From Thraustochytrium sp. TN22 (Eukaryota; Sar; Bigyra; Thraustochytrida; Thraustochytriidae): 64,000 bases of DNA. This document shows, in pieces, positions 31,729 to 42,800 of the stretch. The notes below the pieces were generated by a model. It saw only the letters and a list, made by a program, of their open reading frames with translations. It made no database searches and was not told the DNA's origin. Position 1 is the first letter of the stretch. Each line of letters opens with the position of its first letter. The stretch is from contig JABLUY010000005.1 in the NCBI GenBank assembly GCA_013306675.1, forward strand, positions 70,416-134,415, read 5' to 3'. A program made the position numbers and the translations under genes.

Positions 31729-32586
31729 CCTCGCTCGGCCCGGCCCGGCCGGTTTGCTGCGCCGCGCGAACGTGGAGTGGTGGTCCGAGGAGGTTGCCGA
31801 GGTCGAGCGAGGTCGAGCCGACGTTGCTATTAGCTAAAGAAAGCCAAGCAGCTGCGAGGCGAGGCGACTCGGAGAAAACCGCCGCAACGAGCTACGAGGC
31901 GAGGAACGCAACGAGAGTGCCACATGTGCCGGGCAGGTGGTCTCGCGGGCAGGCGTGTGCGTGCGAAAATCATCTGGCTGCCTCCAGCCCAAGCTGCATG
32001 TCAAAAAGGCGAAAGTCTCACGATCGTGGACTGTAGGCACGCAGGCTGCCAACCATGGGCCATCTCAAGCAGTCCGATGCTTTTGCAGCACAGTCGGGCC
32101 TACCACACGTCTGACGGGATCTCTGACGGTGGCTCACGGTGGGAACGTCTCGCGCATCACGAAACACGCACGAGAAGCCGCAAGAACGACTCCATTTGGT
32201 GCTCGCAGCTGCTCGCAGTGCTCGCATGCATGCGATGTGCATTCCTTCACCAGCCAGCTCCTTTGGCACGCTTGCTTACAGGCCGGGCCCGCCGGTCTCC
32301 GGGTCCCCCGCGACGACTTTCTCCGCCTTTCAAAGTTGCGCCTCTTCTGGCTCCGAGTCTCCTCCACATGAATGTGAGACTGCTGGCACGCGCGTTCCAG
32401 CGGGTTCCAATCTATCCGGTCAAAGCAGGCTGGGCGAACTCAAAGTTCGCCACGGGCAGGAACTCTGGAGCAAGCACTGGGCCGCGGCCGCGCCGCGCCC
32501 ATGCCACATCACGGCCAGGCGCGTCAAGGTGCTTGCGCCGACGACGCGTGCAGACGCCGCGTAGCGCGCGCGCAGACGAGGCAGGC
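31729..32586. other. Divergent intergenic region
   Basis: About 860 bp between the PDI-like gene and a small coiled-coil gene. TCCGAGTC or GACTCGGA 8-mers occur at 31866 and 32352. An open frame continues upstream from the coiled-coil gene to 31924 but looks like untranslated leader. No other gene is seen. Confidence 0.55.
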
Positions 32587-33132
32587 ATGGCGGACCGCAT
32601 GGACGCGCTGCTGGAGCGCAAGCGCGTCCTTTTGGCCGAGCAGGCGGAGGTGGCGCGCGAGATGAACCACTGGCTGACGGCCAAGGGCGACGACCCGGAC
32701 GAGGATGGCGCGCTGGAGAACAGCCGCAAGATCTGCAAGAACTTGGAGGCGGCGATCGCGCAGGCCCGCAACCCGGGGTACTTTCAGTATCATCGCCGCT
32801 CCAAGCGCGTGCGCCGCATGGAGAAGGGCAACGAGCTGACGAAACTGTCGGCGCGTATTGGCCGGCTCGAGGAGCAGTTGCGCGGGGTGACATCGCAGAT
32901 TGACGCCCTGCACGAGGAGCGCCGCAGTGCCTTGCTGGCCCGCCAGCCACCGCCCGTTGCTGGCCTCCAAGACTGGTTCCGCCAGTTCGGGGAGCCGAGC
33001 GAGGAGATGCGCACGCGCAAGGGCTTTGCGAGCGAGTTCACCAACAACAAGAAGGTGTACGGCGGTACGCCACACCACCGCGCGTTTCGGTCCGTGGCGG
33101 TTACCCTCAAGAAGGGCCGCCTCACTAGCTAA
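32587..33132 (+). CDS. Small coiled-coil protein of unknown function
   Basis: A 181-residue hypothetical protein from the ATG at 32587. It is highly charged, with heptad-like helices at residues about 1-60 and 75-120 (LLERKRVLLAEQAEVAREM, LSARIGRLEEQLRGVTSQID), a basic link (YHRRSKRVRRMEK) and a C-terminal part with LQDWFRQFGEPSEEM. I do not recognise the family. The frame extends upstream to an ATG at 31924, but that extension has noncoding composition. Codon bias and the clean stop support a real gene. Confidence 0.7.
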   Translation: MADRMDALLERKRVLLAEQAEVAREMNHWLTAKGDDPDEDGALENSRKICKNLEAAIAQARNPGYFQYHRRSKRVRRMEKGNELTKLSARIGRLEEQLRGVTSQIDALHEERRSALLARQPPPVAGLQDWFRQFGEPSEEMRTRKGFASEFTNNKKVYGGTPHHRAFRSVAVTLKKGRLTS

Positions 33133-33452
33133 GTTAGTGGAAGCTGGAAAACTGAATTTGCAACTTCGAAATCCGCGTGGACGGCGCAAGCTAGATCTGC
33201 GCGAGATTGTGCGGCGCCGGGCGGTACCAGTCTCGGTTCGGCTCGGCTCCGAGTCCATGCGCGTACGCACGGCTTGCTCAGCGCAGCGCAACACAAGTGC
33301 TTGGTCTCCCCCATTCGCCCCAAAGCGCGTTGAGCCGAAGCAACAAGCAAGCAAGGCGTGTGTGCCAGCGCGTGCACAAGAGCCTCAAATCAGAATCGCT
33401 CGCCTCTGTGGATACACAAACGTCACCGTTATTTTTTTGTGGTCAACTCACA
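33133..33452. other. Intergenic, convergent
   Basis: About 320 bp between convergent genes. One TCCGAGTC 8-mer at 33248; nothing else recognisable. Confidence 0.5.
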
Positions 33453-35567
33453 TCAAGTCCTGCGTGCGAGGACCTGGGAGCGGATCCAGCTGGGCCAGTG
33501 CGCGAAGGGAATGCCAAGTTCGACGGCCTCGCGGTGCAGGACGGCAGCCTCGCGCGCGTGCTGGACGAGCTGCGTGCGGACTTGGGCGTCGTCCTCCGGC
33601 ATGCTCTCGGGCTGCGCGCAGATACACAGAACGAAGAAGTGAAAGCTCTCCATATCGCTGGGTGCGGCGCCGTCGTGGTCGGCGCGCATGCGGGCCTTCT
33701 CCTGCGTGAAAACCTCAACGAGGGGGTCGAGCTGCGAAGGCACGGCTGAAGGCGCGGGCGTCCAGTCCGTGGTCATTGTGCTGTAAAGGTGTGCGGGCGC
33801 CTCGCTCACCTCGAAGCGGTACACGAAGACCGAGGAGATGGGACGGCGCTTGTGCGTGAGCACCGCGCAGCCAAAGGGCACGCTCGTGGCGCCTCCAAAG
33901 CTCACGATGTCCCCGTGCCGCAGCGGGTACTCCTGAATGCGGATGCCGTTGACCAGGATGCCGTTGGTAGAGTCCAAGTCGCGGATCACCCACGCCAGCT
34001 CGTCCGGCTCCGCGCGGCGCAGTCGCTCCGCCTTGGCGTCCGACGTCTCACCCGCGCTGCTCAGCGCCGACTGAAAGACCGAGTCGCCGTCGCCGCCGTC
34101 GCCGCTGCCAACGTCGCCGTTGCCAACTGCGTTCTCATCATTGCTGCGACCGGCAGGGCCGGCGTCGCCGCCGTCCCCGTCGCCGCCGTCCGCCTGCTCG
34201 CCCAGGACCGTGGCCATGAGCCGGTGCACTTTGGAGTACTTTAGCTGCGCGTGACGCCGGCTGATGAGGCGGTCATGCTGCGTTGAGTCGAGGCGCACAA
34301 AGGCGATGCGTCTCCGCGTCGTCTCGAGGCGGCTCTGAAAGAAGTTGAGCGCGTCGCCGTACGGCTGCCGCCCTAAGTGCACGAGCTCCTGGTCCTGCGG
34401 GTCCAGCTCGATGACCTCCGGAATGTGCTCGTCCGTGGTGTCCAGCGCCGACGCCTTGTCGTGGGCCTGCTTTGCGGCCTCGCCCTCCGCCGTCATGAGC
34501 AATGGAAGCACCACGCCTCCCGTGCCGACCCCGGCCGCCTCGGGCTGCGGCGAATCCGCCTCGCCCGAAGTCGCCGGGTCCTGCGCTGGCTCGCGCCGCA
34601 GCAGCACGAAGCGGGACCGCACGTCGGACCCGAGGCGCGCCCGCGTCTGCTGGCGCTGCGCCGCGCGCTGCGCCAGCGCAACCACGCGCTGCGCCGCCGG
34701 CACACCCGGCTCGGACGCTGGCGCCCGGCCGGACGCGACGGCGGGGCTCTCGCCGCGCCGCCCGCCCGGGCTCGCGCTGCCCGGCGCGCTGCCCCTGCCG
34801 TCGCTCCCTGCGACGTCCTTGCCGCTGCCGCCGTCCACGCCGCGCGCCTCGCGGTGCGCCTTGAGGATGCGCGCCTTGATCTTGGTCTGCAGCTCCACGA
34901 GCCGCTGCCGACGAAAGTCCTCCCACGAGAGTCGCTGCTTGATGGCCTCCTCCACGGCGCTGCGCCCCGAGTCGGGCACCGGCGACGCCGGCTCCACGGT
35001 CGCCAGGCTGCGCCGCGACCCCACGGGCGAAGGCGGCTGCTGCGACCGCGCCTTGCTGCTCAGCGGCACGTCCGCAAACAGGTTGAGCGCCTCCAGATGA
35101 GCCTGGTCCGCCTCCTCCTGCATGTGCTTGCCGTGGTAATACATGGCCAGCGACGAGTACGAGCGCGCCAGCGTCGTCTTGAGCCGCTCGTTGCCCGGGT
35201 CTCCCTGCAGCACCGCGCGCCGCAGCGCCAAGCCCTGCTCGATCCGCTTCAGCGCCTCTGCGTCCTCGCTGTCCGCGGCGGGGCCCTTCTCCTTCTCCTG
35301 CGCCAGCCCGCGCAGCACGTTGCCCAGCGCGTCCAGCAGCGCCGCCACCTCGAGCCGCACGCCCGCGTCAGCGCCCTTGCCCCCGTCCCTCAGCTTTTCC
35401 ACCAGCGCGTCCAGGTTCGCCGCGCCCAGCGTCTCGCAGCACACTTTCACCAGGCCATCCAGGCTCCTCTTGGCCGCCCCGAGGTCGCCCTGCAGCCTGC
35501 ATTTGAGCGCCTCGGCCTGCAGCTCGCGCTTCTTGAACGAGGCGCTCTTGGACGCCGCCTCGCCCAT
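33453..35567 (-). CDS. TPR and FHA domain protein
   Basis: A 704-residue protein. The N-terminal part (about 1-170) has TPR-like helical pairs resembling kinesin-light-chain-type repeats (GDLGAAKRSLDGLVKVCCET, and LKTTLARSYSSLAMYYHG before EEADQAHLEALNLF). A disordered middle follows, with a helix WEDFRRQRLVELQTKIKARI. The forkhead-associated domain (about 395-562), a phosphothreonine-binding module, has HLGRQPYGD, LISRRHAQLKY, then an inserted Gly/Asp/Asn-rich stretch of about 80 residues, then WVIRDLDSTNGILVNG, YPLRHGDIVSFGG. The ligand-contacting Arg (LGR), SRRH and STNG are all kept, so phosphopeptide binding is plausible despite the insertion. The C-terminus is unknown. The ATG at 35567 opens MGEAASKSASFKKRE. 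It is intronless. Confidence 0.86.
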   Translation of the reverse strand: MGEAASKSASFKKRELQAEALKCRLQGDLGAAKRSLDGLVKVCCETLGAANLDALVEKLRDGGKGADAGVRLEVAALLDALGNVLRGLAQEKEKGPAADSEDAEALKRIEQGLALRRAVLQGDPGNERLKTTLARSYSSLAMYYHGKHMQEEADQAHLEALNLFADVPLSSKARSQQPPSPVGSRRSLATVEPASPVPDSGRSAVEEAIKQRLSWEDFRRQRLVELQTKIKARILKAHREARGVDGGSGKDVAGSDGRGSAPGSASPGGRRGESPAVASGRAPASEPGVPAAQRVVALAQRAAQRQQTRARLGSDVRSRFVLLRREPAQDPATSGEADSPQPEAAGVGTGGVVLPLLMTAEGEAAKQAHDKASALDTTDEHIPEVIELDPQDQELVHLGRQPYGDALNFFQSRLETTRRRIAFVRLDSTQHDRLISRRHAQLKYSKVHRLMATVLGEQADGGDGDGGDAGPAGRSNDENAVGNGDVGSGDGGDGDSVFQSALSSAGETSDAKAERLRRAEPDELAWVIRDLDSTNGILVNGIRIQEYPLRHGDIVSFGGATSVPFGCAVLTHKRRPISSVFVYRFEVSEAPAHLYSTMTTDWTPAPSAVPSQLDPLVEVFTQEKARMRADHDGAAPSDMESFHFFVLCICAQPESMPEDDAQVRTQLVQHAREAAVLHREAVELGIPFAHWPSWIRSQVLARRT

Positions 35568-36142
35568 GATCCCCTCCCCTCCCTCCGGGCCGCCGCCGCC
35601 AGGCCCGCGCCGGCCCGGGCCGCGGGCCCGCGAGGCCGCCGCGAGGCCGCCGCCCGGCCGCCGCCAGCGCCCAGCGCCGCGCGCCGCGCGCCGCCCGCCC
35701 GCGCGCGCGGGTCGCCCGACCGATCGCTCGCTCGATCAATTGGGCTCTGCCGCCTGCCTCGCGCGCCGCCGCGCGCGCAAGTCGCCTATGCGCGCCGCGC
35801 GCCACTTGCGCCGCGCTATCGCCCACTTGCGCGCCGCTCGCGCCGCTTCTTTTTCGCCACCGCGCGCTAACGGTTCTTGTCTTCTCGTCTCGTCTCGTGC
35901 GCGCCGAGTCCGAGCCCGAGTCCGGGTCTGAGGCCGGGTCCGAGTCCACGCCGGGCTCGGACTGCGCTCGCGCCAGGTCCGGGTCTGCCCCGGCGCCGAC
36001 CTGTGCGGCTGGCTCGGCTCGGCTCGGCTCGGCTCGGCTCGGCTTGGTTTGGTGCCGTGCCTTGGCCGCGGAGACGAACCCGCTGCGCCGTTTGCGAACC
36101 AGAGCTCCACGCCCTCCGAGGAGCCTGGGCTCCAGCGAGGAG
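35568..36142. other. Divergent intergenic region with GGCTC repeat
   Basis: About 575 bp. It contains clustered GAGTCCGAG-type units (about 35903-35950) and a GGCTC pentanucleotide tract (36007-36045) about 100 bp before the next start codon. Confidence 0.6.
36007..36045. repeat. (GGCTC)n pentanucleotide repeat
   Basis: About seven GGCTC units in the presumed leader of the small secreted protein gene. Confidence 0.9.
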
Positions 36143-36694
36143 ATGGCCGCGACGCGCAGGGAGCTGCTGCTGGCGCTGGCGGCGCTGCTGGCAGGCGCGC
36201 GGGCGGCCGCCGGCGAGGACTGCGTGGCGAGCAACCCAAGGCTGCAGGAGTGGCTGGAGGACTACCAGTCCGAGACGGACAACATGGAGACGCAGTGCGC
36301 GGCGGACATCGAGGCGCTGCGCACGGGCCTCATCGGCAAGCACGGCCCGCCCATCGAGACGGAGATCAAGACGGCAGTCTGCTACAACGCCTGCCAGCAG
36401 TATGTCCGCAACATCGATTATCTGCAGGAGATCTCCACCTGCGACTGTGAACAGCTGGACGAGGTTTTCCCGCTCGCCGACATCGGCCACGACGGAGACT
36501 CCTGGTGCTTGCGCCGCCCGACCGAGTTTCTCATGCAGGAGACTGGCATCGAGCACACTTGGTCTGCATTCAACTCACGCTACTGCCTGTGCAGCGTCGC
36601 CATCGCCTGCGATGCCATCGTGTTGCATCGCCCTTGGACGCTCATTGCGCTCGCTCTCGTGCAGTACATCTCTAGAGGCATCATCGATAGATAA
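36143..36694 (+). CDS. Small secreted cysteine-rich protein
   Basis: A 183-residue hypothetical protein. Signal peptide MAATRRELLLALAALLAGAR with likely cleavage near AAAGED. The mature part has about nine Cys (CVAS, CAAD, CYNACQQY, CDCEQL, WCLRR, CLCSVAIAC) and helical charged segments, which suggests a disulfide-bonded extracellular or ER protein. The last 50 residues become hydrophobic (LIALALVQYISRGIIDR) and could be a membrane segment or a wrongly read 3' end (for example an unrecognised intron near 36540). I do not know the family. The start was chosen because it is the only ATG directly opening the signal peptide. Confidence 0.65.
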   Translation: MAATRRELLLALAALLAGARAAAGEDCVASNPRLQEWLEDYQSETDNMETQCAADIEALRTGLIGKHGPPIETEIKTAVCYNACQQYVRNIDYLQEISTCDCEQLDEVFPLADIGHDGDSWCLRRPTEFLMQETGIEHTWSAFNSRYCLCSVAIACDAIVLHRPWTLIALALVQYISRGIIDR

Positions 36695-36705
36695 CTACAG
36701 AGCGC

Positions 36706-36733
36706 AGAGAGAGAGAGAGAGAGAGAGAGAGAG
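36706..36733. repeat. (GA)n microsatellite
   Basis: About 14 GA units in the 3' flank of the secreted-protein gene. Confidence 0.95.
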
Positions 36734-36820
36734 CATGAGCACAAGAGAAAAGAGACTGCGTGCAAGGCCAGTGCTGCCTCTCGTGTACTCTAAATCAAAT
36801 CTTTAGAAGTTAGCAGGAGC

Positions 36821-39800
36821 TTACCGGCTTGCATTGCGCTCGAGCCACGCCTCCACGGCGGCCTCGAGGTCCGGCTTGCCCTTACAGCGGTCCAGCGCGC
36901 GGTCCAGGTCTGACGCCGACCAACCCTCGTCGAGCAGACGCCGGTAAAAGCCCGGCTTACCCGCAGAGCGTGCACTCTTGGCGAGCCCATTCATATGCGC
37001 GATCGTGCCGCGCGCCACCGAGGCACCCGCCTTGAGCGCACCGGTCGACACCCCTGCCGACAGCGTCTTGGACACCTCGGGCACGCGCTCGCGCAAGGCG
37101 CGCAGCTTGCGGCGGCGACGCAGCTCCGCTGAGAGCGTGTGATCGCCCACGTCAATGCCGCGCACGAACCACGCGAGCAGCTCGTCGAAGCTGACGTTGT
37201 CGTCGCCGTTCACGTCCAGCTCCTTCATGGCCTGCTTGAGCTGTGCCTTGGACAGCTTCACGCACAGCTCCTGCTCGATCATGCGGCGCACCTCAGCGCG
37301 CGAGAGCCCGCCCGAGTTGTCCTTGTCGAAGCGCTCAAAGGCGCTGCGTGCCTGCTCCTCGTGTTCCGCGACCAACTGCGGGTTGAGCGCCAAGTGCTCC
37401 TGCGTCTCCGTGTTCACATACACAAAGGCGTCCTTGGCCTCATCCCACTTTTGAATGTACAGCACACCCTCGTGGCGGAACTCGCGCAGGTCGTCGTAGT
37501 ACATACGGGGCAGCAGGCCGCGGTTGAAGTTCGGCAAGAACACCGACTTGAACGCGAGCTGCATGCGCTGCACCTTCTCGTCCGGCTGCCGCCGCCCGGG
37601 CCGGTCCACCATGTTCACCTCCAGCTTGAACTCGCGCCGCGCGTACCGCTCAAACAGCGGGAGCACCGTCGCATAGTCGCTCGACTGCAACTGGCCCACG
37701 TACGGGTATCCCGGGACGGGCGGCCGCCGCTCTCGCCACTTGCGCGCCTGCTCCTCCAAGTAGCGCAGCGTGTTCTCCAGCTTCTCGCGCGGCACCATGG
37801 CGTCCACCTGGTTCTTGAGCAGACGCGCGCGCTTCTTCGCCTGCAGGTTCATGCGCAGCAGCTGCATCTTGGCGGAGTCGCGGTCCTCTTGCTTGCGCAG
37901 GTCCACGAACCACTCCAGCAGCTCCTTGAAGTCGATCAGCCCGTTGCCGTCCGCGTCCATGCGCCGCAGCGCCCCCTCCACCTCGGCGTCTGAGACTGGC
38001 TCGCAGATCTCGTTGCGCAGAAAATTGCGCAACTCCGCGGCATCCAAGGACCCGCTGCCGTCCGTGTCGTACCGCTCGAAAGCCTCCTTGAGGATCTGCT
38101 CCGCAGCCAGGAGCTCTGCCTCGCGGATGCGCGCAGTCTCCTCGCGCGCCGCGCGCTCTTCCTCCAGGATGAAGCGGTTCTTCCACCCGCGCGACTTGAT
38201 GCTCTCCATGGTCCATACGTCGCCGCCCGACGCCTTGCCAATCGCGACGTGCTTCATGCGGGCGCCCTTGCTGTGCAGGTACGCGAAGCACGGCTTACAC
38301 AGCGCGTCGCAGCACTGACCGCAATCCACCTGGGCGCGCCGGAGCTTGCACTCTGAACAGAAGCGCCTCTCGCGGCCGGTCTTGGGCGCCGTGGCGCCGC
38401 CTTCGATGTCCGCCTCGTCCAGCAGCTTGCGGCTCGCCATCTTGTTCAGGAGGCGGATGTCGGACCATGTCGGCACGCGTGCCGTCGTCTTGCGCTGCAG
38501 CATCTCTCTGCGCTGGAGCAGCTGCGTCTGCCGCCGTTCCTTCTCGCCAGCCAGACTGGCCGCCACCTCGCGACCTTGCAGCGGCACGAACCGGTGCTTG
38601 GCCTGCTCGCGCCTCACGATATACGCATCAAAGTCACCGCGCGCCTCCTCCTCGCCCTCGCGAAGGTGCTCGCGCACAAAGCACGCGTCGCACATGACCT
38701 TGTCGCACTCTTTGCACAGGACGTCAGCGGCCACCTCCATGCAGGCACAGCAGAGCAGCTTCAGTGCCTCGCAATCTGGCGCCGTGGCCACGTCCGTGCC
38801 GGCGTCCGCGTCCGCGGCCGCGTCCGTGCCAGCATGCTCAGCATGCTCATCAACGAGGGGACTCACCTCCACAATGGCGCCTGCGCGGAACCCGAGCTCG
38901 AAAAGGCTCTTCGCCTGGGCGACCTCGGACTCGGACACTGCGCAGAGTCGCACCTCGGCGCGGGGAACTTCGGTCGTCGGCTTGGGCACGCCTCTCTCCT
39001 TGGCGCGCGCCAGCTCGTCGTCGCTCTTGGCGTGCATAAGGGTGTCCTCGCCCTTGTCCTTGTCCTTGTCCTTGTCCTTGTCCTCTTCCTCGTCCGCGGG
39101 AAGCGCCCCCACTGTTGCGGCGCGCACGAGAGCATCGTCCGGGTACGAGAGGTCCACAGCCTCGTCTTCGTGGACTCGCACGACCGTGGCCTGTTGCCAG
39201 GTGCCGTCGGGCTGGCGCACGTCGACGGTCGCGCCGGCTCCAATCTTGGCGTCCGGCTCGCGATTATAGATGGGGATGATGAGGCTGCCATCGAACCAGA
39301 CGCCGTCCGGGCGCAGGCAGACGCGCTGCAGCGCGGCAGGCAGTCCAGTCTCTGCCTCGATGCGCTCCTTGAGGTCCTTCACCGTCGAGGCGCGCCGCAG
39401 TCCCGCGAGCTCCTGCACATGGCCCGTCGAGGTGACGAGGACGAGCGGCAGCGCGCGCTGCTCGCGCAGCAGGTCCGTCGACCCCCAGACCGCGTCGACC
39501 AGCTTGTGATTGAAGCGGTACTCGCGCGACGGCCCGTCCTCCTCCTTGCTCTCGTACGTGACGTAGGTCTGCGCCGCCCAGTAGGCCTCCTCGCGCTCCT
39601 TCTTGTCCTTCTTGACGGCCGCGCGCACTGCCTCGTGCCACTGGCGCAGCAGCCGATTCGATCGCCGGTTCCTGTACAGCGTCTGCACGCACCGTGCGGC
39701 GTCTGCGACCGCCTCGACGCCCGCGGCCCTCGTGTCGTCCTGCGCGCGCGAGATCTTGCGCACCAGCGCAGCTTCCTCCGCGAACGGGACGCAATCGCGG

Positions 39801-42800
39801 GCGTCCCAGTCGAGCGGGGCTACGGGCACCTCGTGCAGGGCATCGCGCAGGTCCTGCAGGGTCCGCTGGATGAACCGCGAGGGCGGCGCCCAGGCCCCGG
39901 TCGTAGCCGGGAGCACGTGGCCGCGCCACAGGAGCGCGACGCTGGGAAATTCACGTGCACCAAAGGCCAGAGCCGTGGCCGGGCCGACGTTCTGCAGGGG
40001 CACGCGGAGACGCGCTGCTGTTGCGGTCTTGGCGCCCATGGCCAGGACGCCCTCGAGGTGCTCGAACTGGCGACGCGCGACCCAGGGCGCCGTAAAGAGC
40101 AGAATGGCCGCACCGCCCTGCACCTGCATGGTCGCAGCGCGCAGAGCGTCCAGGTCCTCAGCGTCCTTGGCCTCGGCAAGCGTCCGGCGCGCTACGAAGC
40201 GCTCGCGGTCCCGAGCCAGCTTCTGCAGGTCCTCGCGCTCGCGCGCATAGGCGCGTGCCATCCAGAGCTGGAACCGGGCCAGGCGCGCCAAGCGCTGGCG
40301 CCAGGCGCACTCGATCTTGAGCGCCGCTGCGTGCCGCCGCGCCATGAGCTCCTCGTGCGTTATCTCAAAGAGCGCCGTGAAGGCGGCGCGCTGCGTCTTC
40401 TCGCGGTCGTGCGCGATCGCACGCTGGAACTTGGCGCGCATCGCCAGGACGGCCGCCACGCCCAGACGCCACGCCTTGGCTGCCCGCCGCTGGCGCTGAT
40501 GGTCACAGTGTGCGACTGCGGCGGCCCAGTTCGCGCGGTCCTGCTGGACAATGGCCACGCCCACGCGCCAGGCGCCCACCGCCCTGCGCCGCATTGCGAG
40601 CACGCGCAGCGCCTGCGCCGCGGCGTTCTGCTGCCGGCGGTGCTCCTTGTACACGACGTACTCCTTCCAGGCCGTCGTGGCGCGCGCACCACGATGGTGG
40701 TCCCGCAGCGCCTCTGCGCGCTGGTGCTGCGCGCGTCGCGCCTTGACGTGGGCGACGAATTCCAGCCAGCGCTGGAAACGGCGGCCCGGCGTGTGCTTGA
40801 GCCACTCGCGCTCGTGATGCGCCGCCGCGCGCTGCATCTGGAGCCTCCGGCAGTACGCCGCCTCGCGGAGGTGCTTCAGCGTCCACGTGGAGAGCAGAGA
40901 CCACTCGTAGGCTTCCGCCAGCCGGCGCTGCTGGAGCTGACGCATCGAGTTGTGCGTGTCAAGCGCAACGCAGGCCATGAAGACGCTCACCAGGCGCTGC
41001 TTGTGCTCCCGACTGGCCGCCACAACGGCGGACCAGCCTTCGAGCGCCCGGAAGACCGTTTTGGCACGCATGAAGGCGAGCGCGCGTCGCATCTTGTCGC
41101 GCTGCTGCTTGCAGTCCTCGACGAAGAGGACCCAAGACCGCAGCAGGCGGGCCATGTGCGAGGTGCGCATACGCGCGATCGCCGCGGCGAGCTTCTGGCG
41201 CTCGCGTTCCTCCACCGAGTCGCGTGCTGCCTGGCGCCAAGCGCCAAAGTTCGCCGCCAGCGCGGCGCGCCGGTTCACCGTGAAGCGCCGCACGACGCGC
41301 CGGCTCAGGCGCCTGCGCATCTGCGAGTGTCGCGCCGCCTCGACCTTGCGCACGAGGGCGACCGAGTCCCTGCGGTGCTGCGAGGCGCGCTGCCGACCGA
41401 CCTGGCCGCGACGCGACGCCTGAAGGCGCACGGCGGCCAGCCTGCGCTCGCGCGCCTCGGCACGCAAGCGTGAGAGCTCGCAGCGTGCCCGATACGCGCG
41501 GACATGGGCCTGGACGCGCACCACACTGCGCGCGAGGCGGCCCTCCACCCCGCGGTGCATCGAGGCCACCAGGCGCGCCACAGAGACCTCACGGAAGCGA
41601 TTCTGGATGGCCAGAGCCGCAATCTCGCGCTCCGCCGTCCTGGCCATGGCCATGGCCGCCTCCTCGGCCGCCGCGTAAATGGCATGGCGCCAGTAGGCCC
41701 GGTACGCGCGCTGGATGGCTGTGGCCGCCACATGCTGCTCCGCGAGCGCCACCGAGGCGTCCAGTGCGGCATGCGCAGCACGTTCGACAGCCGTGCGTCG
41801 GCTGCGCGCCTCCTCTCGCGCGCGGCGTGCCCGCACCGCGTTCTGGATGCAGACCGCAGCGGCGCGCTCGCGACGCTCGCGGCTCAGGGCGGCCGTCCTT
41901 ACACGGCCCTGCCGGCCGCGGGCACAGCGTTGGATGGAGACGGCAGCCCGCTGGCGTCGGCGCTCCCGGACCACTTCGCGCAGCCGCCGCCGCGTGCGCC
42001 CCTTGGCAACGACTACGCGAGCGAAACTCTGAACTCGCGAAGCCGCCTCGTTTCGCACGCGCGCCTTGGCCAAGCGCCGTACGATGGCCCGCGCCTGCCA
42101 GGCCCGCACCAGCGTCTGGATAATGCGCGCCGCCGCGTCCCTCTCGAGGCGCTTGCGCTCCTCGAGGACCTTGGAAAAATCGCGCTGCGCCAGGACGCCC
42201 CGCGCCCAGCGCTGCAGCTGGACGACCGCGGCCAGCGCCTCCAGACCACGTTCGTGGCGCGTCACGCTCGTCCACTTGTCGAGCGCGCGGGTCAGGGCGC
42301 TGTGCTGCATGTGCGCCACGATGCCATGCAAAATATGCAGTCCGCGCTGCTGCGTGAAGCTGTGCATGCGCAGGTGCTGCTCGCGAGCGCGCTCTGCCTG
42401 TACCAGGGCCTGCCAGCGGCGCATCGCCTCGCGCGTGTGTGCGTTGGCGAGACGGTCGAAGATACGCAAGATGACGCCAGCCCCATGCTCGAGCGCATAG
42501 CAGCGGAGTTTGAGGCTGTTAAGGAAGTCTACCGGCAGCTGCTCAACAGCGCGGCGCGCGTCGGACTGCAGTCGTTCGTTGAGCACCTTTTCCACGTGAA
42601 TGGTCTGGTTCTTGCGCGTCTCCATCTCTCGCGACGTCATACGCTCATGCGGCCTGCGCCGTGACGGCTTGCGCGGCTGAGAGACAGCGCTCGCTTGTGC
42701 CGCCGCCACGGCCGGCGTCGCAGCCGGCAGCTCAGGCGCCGCCACGCGGGTGGGTACGGGTGCGGGCAGCAGGCGCCGAAGCTGGTCGAGCCGCTCCATG

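Noticed and set aside
30379-31833. Plus-strand frame opposite the PDI-like gene
   Set aside because: No signal peptide or domain; the minus strand has a signal peptide, a retrieval signal and a sensible stop.
31924-32586. N-terminal extension of the small coiled-coil protein
   Set aside because: The frame is open, but composition is noncoding and a good ATG at 32587 opens the coiled coil.
38576-41473. 965-codon open frame on the plus strand opposite the giant IQ/EF-hand gene
   Set aside because: It mirrors the codon structure of a GC-rich gene on the other strand, is Arg/His/Leu-rich, has no domain, and the opposite frame has many recognised domains.
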